DNA from: Mycoplasmopsis agalactiae PG2
GTDB lineage: Bacteria > Bacillota_I > Bacilli_A > Mycoplasmatales > Metamycoplasmataceae
Length of the DNA: 64,000 nucleotides
NCBI RefSeq assembly: GCF_000063605.1
Contig: NC_009497.1
Location: 682,001 to 746,000 of the forward strand
Direction: 5' to 3'
Every line of letters starts with the position of its first letter. The first letter of the stretch is position 1. Both the position numbers and the translations under genes were made by a program. Shown here in pieces: positions 12,309-23,250 of the stretch. The notes beneath the pieces were generated by a model that had not been told where the DNA came from, did no database searches, and saw only the letters and a program-made list of their open reading frames with translations.

Positions 12309-12384
12309 GCGCCCGTAGCTCAGGCGGTAGAGCAAATGGCTTTTAACCATTGGGTCAGAGGTTCGAGTCCTCTCGGGCGTACCA
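12309..12384 (+). tRNA. tRNA-Lys (anticodon UUU)
   Basis: 76 bases. The acceptor GCGCCCG pairs with CGGGCGT, the anticodon stem-loop ATGGCTTTTAACCAT gives TTT, the T-arm is GAGGTTCGAGTCCTC and CCA is encoded. It lies 29 bases after tRNA-Leu, probably in the same transcript. Confidence 0.97.
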
Positions 12385-12398
12385 TTTCACGAAAGTGA

Positions 12399-12409
12399 CT
12401 ATAAAACAG
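12399..12409 (+). repeat. CTATAAAACAG intergenic 11-mer, copy 2
   Basis: Exact copy, overlapping the left arm of the tRNA terminator. Confidence 0.6.
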
Positions 12410-12431
12410 GCTTAAAAAGCTTGTTTTTTTT
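12404..12431 (+). terminator. Terminator of the tRNA transcript
   Basis: Ten-base stem (AAACAGGCTT/AAGCTTGTTT, one G-T pair) with a three-base loop, followed by T8. Confidence 0.8.
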
Positions 12432-12462
12432 GATTGCTTTTAAATCAGTAAAGTCAATAAAA

Positions 12463-12480
12463 AATAAGCCGAAGCTTATT
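12463..12480 (-). terminator. Terminator of the ABC exporter operon
   Basis: On the minus strand AATAAGC-TTCG-GCTTATT followed by a T-run: a stable UUCG tetraloop hairpin. The stop codon of the exporter gene lies inside the stem. Confidence 0.85.
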
Positions 12481-14311
12481 ACTTAAATTGAGATTGATGG
12501 AGGTTGTAGTAAAACCCTTGTGCTGCCATTAGCTCTTTATGATTACCTTTTTCAATAATTTGGCCGTCATTAACAACCAGAATTAAATCAGCATCTCTGA
12601 TAGTGCTTAGTCTATGCGCAATAACAAATGACGTTTTGTTTTTCATTATTGAATTTTGCAATGCATCTTGCACAATTTTTTCTGTATTTGAATCAACATT
12701 TGAAGTAGCTTCATCTAGTACCAAAATCTTTTTATCGCCTAAAATTGCTCTTGTTATAGAAAGAAGCTGTCTTTCGCCTTGAGATAGGTTAGCTCCGTTG
12801 TTTTCTATGACTGTTTGATAGCCATTTTTGTAACTTTGGATAAAGTGATGAGCGCTAGTTATATTAGCAGCTTCAATTACTTCTTGGTCAGTTGCATTTG
12901 GATTAGCAACCTTTAAATTGTTCATAATTGTGTCATTAAACATAAATGAATCTTGCAAGACAACTGTCATTAGTTCAAGCAAGTTATCTTTTGGGATTTG
13001 TTTAAGCTCTAAGCCATCAATTTTGATTGAGCCAGCTTCATAGTCATAGAACTTGCTAAGTAAGTTAATAATTGTTGTCTTACCTGCGCCTGTAGGGCCA
13101 ACAATTGCAATAACTTTGCCAGGTTTAGCATAAAATGAAGCATTCTTTAGTTGGTATTTATTTGAATTTTTGTTGTATCTAAATGAAACATTATCAAATT
13201 CAACATGCCCACGCATTGTTGAAGCTTTTAAATACATTGGATTTTCAATATCAGCAGGCAATTCTAAGCCAACTAATTTAAAAATTCTGTTAGTTGAAGC
13301 TACCCCAATTTGAGTTGAGAACACTATGTTAAAAAATATTTGCACAGTGCTTGTAAAAGTAAACATTAAGTTAATGTAACCAATAATTAAAGCAGTAACA
13401 TCTTGGCCAACAACGCCGACAAAATTAATGTTGTTTATTTTGAAAAGCAGTGAAATTGCTAAAATTATTAAAACCAAAAAGTTTGAGAAAACAACAAATC
13501 ATGGGTCAAAGAATTTTGAATACACGTCACCGATAAATGACTGTTTTTTAACATTTCTTGCTATTATTTCAAAATTGTTAAATGATTCATTTTCTTTGTC
13601 AAAAGATTGAGTTACTTTTGTGTTTTTTAGCATCTCTTCAACATATGCATTCATGTCACCAAAATAATCAGTCATCTTGATGTAAGGCACTCTAGCTTTA
13701 GCTAATAATAATCAGCTTAAAGCACAAAAAGCAAATGTCACAGGCAATACAATTGCCGATAAAGTAATTGAGTAACAAAGCATAAAGATCACAGCAAATA
13801 ATACTTTAAAAATCTTTCCCGATGTTTCGTTAAATAGCTGTGTCATTGTTAAGGCTATATTATTTATATCATTAGTAAGAGTAGAAATTTGATCACCCAC
13901 TTTGTTCTTATCGTGGTATGAAATAGGCATATAAAGCAAATTCTTAGATGCTACTTCTCTCATTTTTGCAGTGGTTCTAAAACTTGCAGATAAGAGCAAT
14001 TTGTTTTGAATCATTCTAGTTACTAAATAAAGCCCAAAGGATAAAGCCAAGCCTGCCATTGAGACAATAAACATTGGCGTATTAAAAGGAGCTTTGTTAG
14101 CAATTACATCTTTAGTAAAAAATCAGCCAATTATAAATCCGGTCATGGCTGTACCAAATGTATATAAAAGTGCCTCAAAAAACGAAAGCACAAGTCCATA
14201 AATTAAGGACTTTTTTTCATTAGCAGACATAAATTTTAATGACGCTTTTAAAAGGCCAATAGTAGAGACAGTTGTGACTTTTTCTTTTTTAGATTTTTTA
14301 ACTTTAATCAT
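12479..14311 (-). CDS. ABC exporter half-transporter, catalytic-site subunit
   Basis: 610 residues: six-helix ABC-B transmembrane domain (about 1-330) fused to an ATPase domain. Walker A is G-P-T-G-A-G-K-T-T, the signature is L-S-Q-G-E-R-Q, Walker B I-L-V-L-D-E-A-T-S with the catalytic Glu present, and the switch His is in I-A-H-R-L-S-T. AAGGAGG sits 2 bases before the ATG region and only 11 bases separate it from the upstream partner, so the two are translated from one message. Together they look like a heterodimeric multidrug/lipid exporter of the LmrCD/BmrCD kind; the transported substrate cannot be told. Confidence 0.88.
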
Positions 14312-14322
14312 AATTGCCTCCT

Positions 14323-16107
14323 TTACTGTTCTAATTGAGTTTCGTATATTTGTTTATAAAACTCACATGAGTGTGCTAAATGATTGTGTGTGCCTCTGCT
14401 GATAATAAAGCCGTTAGTTGACATTACAATTATTTCATCAGCGTTTTTAATGTTGCTAATTTTTTGGCTAATAATAATTGTGCTGCATTCGTATTTTTCT
14501 TTAATGTTGTCAATCACTTTTGAAGCAGTTATGTTATCTAATGCACTAGTTGAATCATCTAGAATCAAAATTTTTGGCTTACGTAATAAGGCTCTAGCAA
14601 TCGAAAGTCTTTGCTTTTGCCCGCCTGAAAGGTTTTTTCCTCCTTGATAAACAGGATGGTCTAGCCCGTCTTCAAATTTACTTACAAAATCATCAGCGCA
14701 GGCATCTTTAAGTGCTTGCATTATTTCTTCATCACTAGCATCATCTTTAGCTCAAAGCATATTGCTTCTAATAGTTCCAGTATAAAGTAAGGCTTCTTGG
14801 TGCACAATTCCCACAGTTTCATGCAAGTTTTTTGAATTAACTAGGCTAACTTCTTTATTGCCAATTTTAATAGAGCCTTCTTTATACTTGTAATTATTCA
14901 CTAAAAGGTTAACAATAGTACTCTTACCACTACCCATTGGGCCAATTATGCCAAGACTTTTTCTATATGGCAAACTAATATCAACATTAGCTATTGCAAA
15001 GTTTGGTGAAGCATCATAATATTTAAATGATAAGTTTTTGATTTCCACATCATATTCATCTATTATTTCGCCTTTTTCAACACGTAAGTTGTCAGTTTCA
15101 TAGTCATAGGCTTCAATAATTCTAGTTGCAGCCACTCTTGCTCTAAATAAAGAGCTAAGGAATAAAAGCATTAATAATATACCGACAGCAACTTGTCACA
15201 ATAAGTCTATAAATAAGTGAATGTTGGTCAAAATGTCTTTATTAATTTGACTAATAGTAGCATAGTAACCAGCAACTGAATATATACCTATCATTAATCA
15301 GTTAATAAGCATTTGGAAAACAGGGTATGCTGTTGAAAAAATCATTGCTGATTTATATTGACTATCATATCAAGCATTGTTGATGTCTTTTAAAAGATCA
15401 AGTCTTTTAGTTTCTAAATTAAAAGTTTTTATAACTCTTATTCCTGAAATATTTTCATCAACTACTTTTGTTACAGCATCAACAGCTTTTTGAGTTTGCT
15501 TTAATAACGGGCCAGTTTTTAAGCTTATGATTGTTCCCATTACTATAACAATTGGAATGATAGCTATAATGCTTAATGACATTTTTCAATCAACTAAAGA
15601 AGCAACAGTTAGACCGCCAATAATTAAGAATATTCCCTTAATCATAACTGAAGTACCGTTAACCAAAAACTCTCAAAAGATGGCTATATCATTTGAAATT
15701 CTAGTAATAATTGATTCAGCCTTTAAATCAGCAATGTTTTTGAGCGAATAGCTTTGTATTTTTTTATAAAGCGTATTACGGTAAAAGTAACTACTTCTTT
15801 CGGCAGCTAAAACAATTACTAAAGTAGAAAGAAAGGCTAAGGAAGCAGTTAATATCGTTTGCAACAATACAACAATAGTAAGCCATTTAAAAGCTTCATT
15901 ATAGCTAACAAAACCAAAATCGATTCTGCCATTTAAAAAGTCCATACGATAAGGAGCTTGTCTGTCTTCTGTAAGAATTAAGTCAATATACTTTTTAATC
16001 AAAAGCGGTAGCATAACATTAAGCAAAGCATAAATAAGTGTTAAAAACGAGCCAATAATAAAAACTCACTTAATTTTAGAAGGCAGTATTTTCACCATTT
16101 TCAGCAT
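14323..16107 (-). CDS. ABC exporter half-transporter, degenerate-site subunit
   Basis: 594 residues, same architecture as its partner. Walker A is G-P-M-G-S-G-K-S-T and the signature is canonical L-S-G-G-Q-K-Q-R, but Walker B ends I-L-I-L-D-D-S-T-S (Asp in place of the catalytic Glu) and the switch position reads I-I-S-Q-K-I-S (Gln in place of His). These are the two changes seen in the non-hydrolysing site of heterodimeric exporters, so this gene and 12479-14311 should form one transporter with one active and one degenerate site. Promoter-proximal gene, preceded by AGGGGG at ideal spacing. Confidence 0.88.
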
Positions 16108-16274
16108 GTTTATACCCCCTTTATAACTCTTAGCCTAATTATTATTCTAAATTATAACAATAAGCAAATTTAACGCCTTATAATTATCAAAAAAATATTC
16201 CTAATTTTGTGCCTTAGTGTTTAAAAACTACTATTGATGGAAATTCAATCGCGGTTGAAACAATTTAATCAAAA

Positions 16275-16303
16275 AAATACCTGATATTCAAATGCAGGTA
16301 TTT
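16275..16303 (-). terminator. Terminator of lipoprotein D locus
   Basis: Nine-base stem AAATACCTG/CAGGTATTT; on the minus strand it is followed by T7. Located just after the stop codon at 16331. Confidence 0.8.
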
Positions 16304-16330
16304 CTTACTTTTGTATGAAAAATCAAAAAG

Positions 16331-18935
16331 TTATTTTAGATATTTGGATAAATCGATAATTTGATTGTAAATAGTGTTAGAGTATGTTCCATCTTTAAGT
16401 GCTATTCTAGCATCTATTGAAAATACTCCAGCACTAAGTCTCTTTACAAATAATCTGTTTTGGCCAACACCAAATCCTCCGATAGTAGGATGGTTTTTAT
16501 CTTTATCTCCTCCAGTTGTGATATATCTTCTTAAGACATTGCTTATAGAATGATTAAGTGTTAAACCTGGGATAATGTAATGAGTGCCATCTAAGCCTAA
16601 GTAAGAATATCATTTTTTGTCCACTGATCAAACATTACCGTCCTTAATTTCCAAAATACCAGAATTATTATCTACTATATCGTTAAGCCCTTTGATAATT
16701 TCATTTGCTATCTTTTTATCAATATCTTTGTTTACCTGTAATAACACTTTACGTTTTAGATATGTTCTTACTTTTGGCAATCAGTATTTATCCAACTCTG
16801 GATCCTTTACAAATCAGTCTCAGCTTCTTGAATCAAAGACAACTGGTTCTTTAAATTGCTTAAGTCATTGTTCATGTTCCTTAGCACGTTTTATTGCATC
16901 TTTTATTGCATCTGTGTAAGTATCATCAAATATTTTCCCAGTATCCCTTGCTGCTAGACCCATAAGTCAAGCTACCTTATTATCTTTGAGATTCTTAGAT
17001 AAAATTTTCTTTACCATTTCATCAAGTTCTTCTCTTGTTGGATGGATGTTAATATCTAAGCCTGATTTTGAGTCTCTATATATCCTTGCTTTAATGTTAT
17101 TTTTAATTTTATTAACTCATTTTTGATGTTCAATGCTGAATAATTCGCCAGTAATATCTGAAGCAGAAACTTTATGGTTGATTCTTTCTATTTCTTTATC
17201 TACTTTAGCAGCTTCTTTAGCTTCTTCAGCTCTTGCTTTTCTTTCGATTTCTTTGATTGCATCAGTATAAGTGTCATCAAAAATCTTAGCTATTACATTT
17301 GCAGCTTTTAATTCATTTAATTTATCTAAATTAAGCTTTAAGTTGTCTTTTAGAGCCTTTTTGACTCATCTCTCTAAATCTTCTTTTGTCCAATGAATAT
17401 CTATGTCTAAACCTGATTTTGAGTCTCTATAAATTCTAGTCTTAATATTATTTTTGACTTTTTCAACCCATTTTTGATGTTCATCGCTAAATAATTCGCC
17501 AGTAATATCTGAAGCTGAAACTTTATGATCAATTAATTTAATTTCAGCTTCAACTTTAGCAGCTTCTCTAGCTTCTTCAGCCCTTGCTTGTCTTTCTGAC
17601 ACCTCTTTGATTGCATCAGTATAAGTGTCATCAAAAATTTTTCCTGTAATATCTGCAGCTTTAATTTTGTCCAATGTGCCTTTATTTAAGTCTCAATTGT
17701 CTTTTAAAACTTTGTTAGCCCATCTGTTTAAGTCTTCTTTAGTTCAGTGAATGTTAATGTCTAAACCAGAAGCTGAATTGTTATAGATTTTTGAGCTAAT
17801 TTCTTTATCTCTTTTAGCTTTTTCAATTTCTCTAAGTCATTCATTACTAAATAACTCTACTGTGGCATTTGCAGATTTAGTCCTGTGATTATTGTAAACT
17901 TTAAGTTTATCTGCTAATTCCTTAGCATATCTTCTTTCAGCATCCTTAATCTTGTCTGCATCCGATTCATCAAATAGCTTTTCGGTTAATACTGATGAAG
18001 TATTTTCTATTTTTTTGATTTCAATTTCAAACTTAATTTTTTGAATTTGTTCAATTAACTTGGCGATTTCTTTTCTTATATCATTAACATTGTTAACTTC
18101 TTTATCAATTTTTCTTGATAGTGCTTCTAATTTATTTTTATATGCTATTCATCAAGGATCAAGCAATTGAGAATCTTTTATATCTAGCCCGCTAATATCA
18201 TTTATAAATTTAGATTAGAGTTTCATTTTTCACTAAATTCAAAGCTTTTTTCATTATTTTCCTTATTATCTTCTAGTATTTTCTTAACTAATTCCGATAA
18301 GCGTTTTTCTTCAGCTTCTAATTGAGCCTTAGTTGGATGCAAGTCAATATCTAGACCAGAAGTTGAATCTCTATATATTTTTGCCTCAATATTGCTTTTA
18401 ACTCTATCCACTCAGGCTTTATGTTTATCACTAAATAATTCTGCAAAATATTTTGCAGATTCAGATAAGTGCTTATCGGTATGTTTTTTATATCTTTCTA
18501 CTGCTTTTTTAGCCAAATCAGTATAAGTATCATCAAACATTCTAGCTGTACTTTCAGCACTAGAGATACTGTGCTCTTAGTTATGAATTCTTGAATCTAT
18601 TTCATTTTTAATAATGTTTATTTCATAATCTAGAAATTCATCACTAAATAATTCGCCTGTCATTTTGGCTGATGCTAAAAATCCCCTAGAATTTTTTAAG
18701 CGATTTTTTTCTCACTTATCTAGCTCGATTTTGCTAATATCATGCCCGGTTGGGCTATCGACAAAAACTTTATTTCACTAGGGCAATACACATCATTATG
18801 ATTTTTGTTTGAAAAATCCTTTCAAACAAGGCTTATTTGCATTATTTTCCAAAATATTTGGTGCATAACAAGCAGATGAAATCAGTGGCATTGAAATAAG
18901 AAGCAGCACATTTTTTGCGAGTAGTGTTTTTTCAT
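16331..18935 (-). pseudogene. Module-repeat lipoprotein D, multiply disrupted
   Basis: Paralog of C, B and A. Lesions seen: (1) after ATG-AAA-AAA at 18935 two extra bases put the signal peptide (L-L-L-I-S-M-P-L-I-S-S-A-C) out of frame with its start; (2) in-frame TAA at 18796 and TAG nearby; (3) TAA at 18577-18579; (4) a tandem 5-bp duplication at 18210-18219. From about 18207 to 16331 the frame is open. It carries at least four I-Y-R-D-S-x-S-G-L-D-I modules, the paired S-D-I-T-G-E-L-F-S and D-I-T-G-K-I-F-D-D-T-Y-T-D segments, and a C-terminal domain (~180 residues) containing P-T-I-G-G-F-G that is shared with C. Internal ATGs (18411, 17674) could start cytoplasmic fragments, but nothing would be exported. 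Possibly a donor for recombination with its neighbours (inference). Confidence 0.75.
18210..18219. repeat. Tandem TTAGA duplication disrupting lipoprotein D
   Basis: TTAGA occurs twice in tandem. Removing one copy restores the reading W-N-S-K-F-I-N-D-I-S-G-L-D-I, which matches W-D-S-K-F-S-N-S-I-T-G-T-D-I in C. Confidence 0.75.
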
Positions 18936-18970
18936 AAATTCTACACTCAATAATAATTAATAATCTATAA

Positions 18971-19033
18971 AAATTATATTGCCCACCACCAACTTTTTTA
19001 GGGTTTGACATAATGAACCCCCAAAAAAGTATA
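18971..19033. repeat. Long inverted repeat upstream of lipoprotein D
   Basis: Near 18991-19030 an imperfect hairpin (ACTTTTTT-GGGGGTT paired with AACCCTAAAAAAGT) includes a run of only 5 G at the place where paralogs have 9-10 G; a TATAAT (minus strand) and G-rich GTTGGTGGTGGG follow. It looks like a decayed form of the poly-G promoter. Confidence 0.45.
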
Positions 19034-19129
19034 AAAAATATGGAAACTTTTCCATATTACTTTTTGACTTTTGGAGTCTAAATAACTTTTAGTGATAACG
19101 TAGCAGAAATATAAGCTCAAATGTTGATA

Positions 19130-21482
19130 TTAGTTATTTGTTAAAGTTTCAGCAGAAGAGCTCAAATCAATGATTTGAGTTCGTGTCTCTTGTTTATTAT
19201 CGCCTTTATAAAACTCGCCATTCTTGAGAATTAGCCTGTATGTTATTTCATATATGTTATCTTTATTAGTTTTTTTTACAAGTACACCAATATGTTTGTC
19301 AAAACCGAATCCACCAATTGTTGGCTTTTTGCCATTATGTTCAATTGAAGAAATATTCCTTTTTTCTTCATCGCTTAAATTTGAATTTAGTACTATTCCT
19401 TCAATCTCTTTATAAATAACTGAGTTGTGGGCTCCTTCTTGTGTTCAATATAATTTTCCATCAACAATCTCCATAACTCCTTTTTGACGATCTATTATTT
19501 CGATATCAAGCTTGGTAGCAAGATCTTTGATCTTTTTTCTATCATTAGTAAAATCAGGATTAATTTTAAATAACGAATTATGAAAATAGTGCTTTTTCAA
19601 GATAGGTAAGCGTAATAAATCTAAATCTGGATCTTTAAATCATCAGTCTCTGTTTCTTAAATCAAAGAAAATTGACTCTTTAGTTCGATTCTTAGCAATT
19701 TTGACTAAGTCAGTATATTCATCATCAAATAGTTTTCCTGTGCTTATTGCTGAAGATGTTTCAGCAAATTTAGCTTTATTGATTCTTAAGTTTTCTTCTA
19801 AATATTTTCTTACTTCGTCATTTAGCTTCTTAAGTTCAGCTTTTAATTGCTCATTAGTTGGATGGAGCTCTATGTCTAAGCCTGAAATTGAGTCTCTGTA
19901 AACTCTTGCTTTAACTTCGTCCATTGCTCTATCATAACTATTGTCAAATAGTTTGCCTGTAATATCTGATGCCTTAATTTCGTCCAATATGCCTTTATTT
20001 AAGTCTCAGTTGTCTCTTAGAACTTTGCTAGTTCATCTGTCTAAATCCTCTTTAGTTCAGTGAATGTTAATGTCTAAACCAGAAGCAGAGTCTCTATAGA
20101 TCTTGGTCTTGATGCTCTCTATTGCTCTTCTAAATGAGTCGCTAAATAATTCTGCAACCATTTTTGCCGATTCAAATGCATGCTTGTCACCATGTTTTTT
20201 ATATCTTGTCAGCGCTTCTTTAGTTAAATCAATGTATGTATCATCAAAAATTTTAGCAATATCATTAGCTGCTTTGAACTCGTTTAATTTAGATAAATTA
20301 AGATCTAAGTTTTCCCTCAAAGCCTTATTTATAGCCCTTTCAATATCATCACTAGTTCAATGAGTCTTAATATCTTCACCAGAAATTGAATCTCTATAGA
20401 TCTTGGTCTTTATGCTTTCTATTGATCTTTTAAACGAGTCACTAAATAATTCACCAATCATTTTTGCTGATTCAGATGCATGCTTGTCGCCATGTTTTTT
20501 ATATCTTGTCAGCGCTTCTTTAGTTAAATCTCTTAGCGAATCGTCAAACAACTTTTTAGTGCTTTCAGCTGAACTCACTTTATTGTCAACATAAGAGTAA
20601 TACTTATCAGCTAATTCTTTAGTATATATTTCTTCAGCATCTTTGATTTTATCAGCATTTGATTCATCAAATAATCTAGCTGTATAATTTGATGAATCAT
20701 TGGCATATATATCTGCTTTACGATCTAATTTAATCTTATTTATTGACTCTATTAATTTGGTTATTTCTTCTCTTATTTTATTAGTTTTGTCAGTTGCCTT
20801 GGCTATTTGACTTTCTAATAGCTCTATGTATTTTTTATATGCAATTCACCATGGATCTATTAATTGCGACTTTTTAATATCGGTGCCAGTGATACTATTG
20901 CTAAATTTAGAGTCTCATTTACTCTTGAAATTTAGAATTTTTTCATTTTCCTTTTTAACCTCGTCTAGAATCTTTTTAACCAATTCATCCAAGCGCTTTT
21001 CTTCATCTTTTAATTGTTCATTGCTTGGGTGAATATCTATATCTAGGCCTGAAATAGAGTCTCTATAAGCTTTTGTTTTGATACTCTCAACTGACCTACC
21101 TAATGAGTCACTAAAAAGACTTTTAGTCATTTTTGCAGATTCAGATGCATGTTTATCCCCATGCCTTTTGTATCTATTTATAGCATTATTGGCTAAATTT
21201 TTAAATTGATCACTAAAAATATCCTCAGTCATTTTTGCTGAGGCTAAAAGTGCTTTGGAGCTTTCAATTTGAATTTTTGCTCAGTTATCTATTTCTATTT
21301 TTTTAATATCTGAACCTGTTAGGCTATTAATAAATATTTTTTCTCACTGTCTATTTACTTCATTTTTATCATCAATATTTTTATTTATGTCTTTTTCATA
21401 ATTTGGCACAAAACATGCAGACGAAATTAAAGGCGTAACAAATGTTAAGAGACCGCCCTTTAAGTAGTAATCTTTTTCTCAT
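19130..21482 (-). pseudogene. Module-repeat lipoprotein C, one-base frameshift in signal peptide
   Basis: The start M-R-K-R-L-L-L-K-G is followed by GGGCGG where paralog B has GGCGG. The extra G (21455-21458 region) shifts the frame and ends translation after 33 residues. Without it the signal peptide reads L-T-F-V-T-P-L-I-S-S-A-C and the body is open for ~780 residues to TAA at 19130. The body carries Y-K-K-H-G-D-K-H-A-S-E-S-A-K-M segments, four Y-R-D-S-x-S-G-x-D-I modules each followed by a His, and the C-terminal domain with P-T-I-G-G-F-G shared with D. Surface location and adhesion or immune-evasion roles are plausible but unproven. The body shows no other lesion, so the gene may be a reversible OFF variant rather than a dead one. 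Poly-G lies 60 bases upstream. Confidence 0.75.
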
Positions 21483-21528
21483 GAGCAAACCCTCTTCTAG
21501 AGAATGTATTAAATAATGTATATATCTT

Positions 21529-21558
21529 TATTTTAATACTTGCCCCCCCCCCAAGGGG
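21529..21558 (-). promoter_or_regulatory. Poly-G promoter region of lipoprotein C
   Basis: Minus strand: CCCC-TT-GGGG inverted repeat continuing into G10 (plus-strand C10 at 21543-21552), then 4 bases and TATTAAAATA, a decamer also found 1 base after the G9 of lipoprotein B. A tract next to a -10-like element suggests that tract length sets promoter spacing; that is inference. Confidence 0.6.
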
Positions 21559-21657
21559 TTTTAAGAGTGCCTACCTATGAAAATATTTCCATTTATCTTA
21601 TTATTTGTTAAAATTTATTAACAAATTAATTGAATTATTATTCTGTTTTTATTACAC

Positions 21658-21687
21658 AAAAATATGGGATGAATAACCCATATTTTT
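21658..21687 (-). terminator. Terminator after the coiled-coil gene
   Basis: Eleven-base stem AAAAATATGGG/CCCATATTTTT with an 8-base loop, just after the stop codon at 21699. Confidence 0.75.
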
Positions 21688-21698
21688 GTTTGACTTTT

Positions 21699-22631
21699 TT
21701 AATTAGCTTCTATTTCCTTAATAGCTTTTTCATACAAGTCAATTTCCTTAGACAATTCCTTAAGTTCTGAATTTTTCTTTTCTTCTAATTCATAGGCATT
21801 TTTATCTAATTCCAAAATTTGCTTTTCAAACTGACTCTCAATTTCACTCAAAGCTTTTCTAGTTGATTCTTCTAATTCTTTATTTGATTCTTCAATTTTA
21901 GCTTTTTTAGCTACATACTCACTCATTTTTTCATTATGTACCCTTAGTTGTGCAACTAATTTTTCGTGTTTTTCAGTAGCTAATTTTATGTTCGTTTCAA
22001 TATTGCTAATGTCATTGTTGTACAACACTAATAGCTCTTTAGCTCTGGTAAACTCTTTATTTCTATCTAAAATAGCTTTATCAACTTTTGCCTTTTCTAA
22101 CCTTGCTTTAGAAATATTGCTTTCTATAGTAGGTCTTTTAGCTCTTTCAATTTCTATTTCTTCTTTTATTTTGTCTAGTTCAACCATCATCATATTGCTA
22201 TAGTTTTCTAACTCATATGTTAATTTAACAACTCTATCAAATTCTTCATCGTTGCTTCACATTGCATCTTTTAGCCTTGCAATATGTTGGTGATTAAAAC
22301 CATCTCTTTCTCTATTATTGTAATATCACTGATCTGATGGATTCTTTTCAGACTTTAGTTCTTCAATTAGTTCATATAAAAATTCGTTCTCTTCGTATAG
22401 TGTATCTAATAGTTCAATTTCTTCTTTAATTGCATTCTCATAGTGCGACTTAATTTCTCTTTTTATCATTTCAATATTTGTTTTAGTTAAGTCATCAATT
22501 CTTTTTAACTCTGATTCTAATTCCTTTATTTTTATGTCTAATTCATTGCCTTTTTTGGTATCTTGGTTTACAGCATTAATTAATTCTTCATTTTCTAGAG
22601 CTAATGCTTTAGCATCAGTAAAGTAACTCAT
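21699..22631 (-). CDS. Coiled-coil protein, probable displaced 3' part of lipoprotein B
   Basis: 310 residues from M-S-Y-F-T-D-A-K-A to E-I-E-A-N; almost entirely charged helix (Glu/Lys/Leu heptads), without signal peptide or membrane segment. A TAA lies immediately before its ATG in the same frame, and its start overlaps the end of the preceding frame by 23 bases. Removing one T from CTTT in that overlap would fuse both frames as L-N-E-L-L-T-D-A-K-A, so I read it as the C-terminus of an originally longer lipoprotein B. It could alternatively be translated by coupling as a cytoplasmic protein. No family recognised. Confidence 0.5.
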
Positions 22632-23250
22632 TTAACTCTTTTAATGACTCACTAGCTAAAATAACTTCACTGTTAAGATCTTTATTTTTTATCAAAGCAT
22701 CAAGATTTTTATCATTCTCTTTTTCAAGCTTTTCGAGCTCTTTCTTTTTCATTTCAAAAGTATTGTTAATTTCTTTAATTTTTGTTTCTACTTCGCTCTT
22801 TATTCTTAGTTCACTGCTGTTTGTATCATTTTCGATTTTTGTTAGACTTGCAAGCATCTCAGATTCTTTGGCTTTTAATAAGTCTATCTTTAAAGATAAC
22901 TCACTTTTATTTAACTCTTTGTTTTCTTCTAAGAATTTTTTAACTATTTTATTAATTTCTGCTTGAGTTAGATGAATATCAATATCTAATCCTGATTTTG
23001 AATCTCTATAGATTCTTGCTTTAACTTCTTCAATTGCTTTGGCATATCCATTTCCAAATATTTCTTCAGTTTCTTTAGCTGCTAAATATTCATCGAATTT
23101 TACTTTATTATTTCTCCAGTTTTCAGCTAGATAATCTTTAACAATTTTGTCAATTTGTTCTTTAGTTAGATAAGCATTAATATCTAAGCCTGATTTTGAG
23201 TCTCTGTAGATTCTTGCTTTAACTTCCTCTACGGCTTTTTTATAGGGATC
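22609..23250 (-). pseudogene. Middle fragment of lipoprotein B after nonsense codon
   Basis: Open in the same frame as lipoprotein B directly after its TAA. It encodes two more K-A-R-I-Y-R-D-S-K-S-G-L-D-I modules and then coiled coil, ending W-C-stop. No start codon is available in the first ~130 residues, so it is unlikely to be made independently. Confidence 0.6.
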
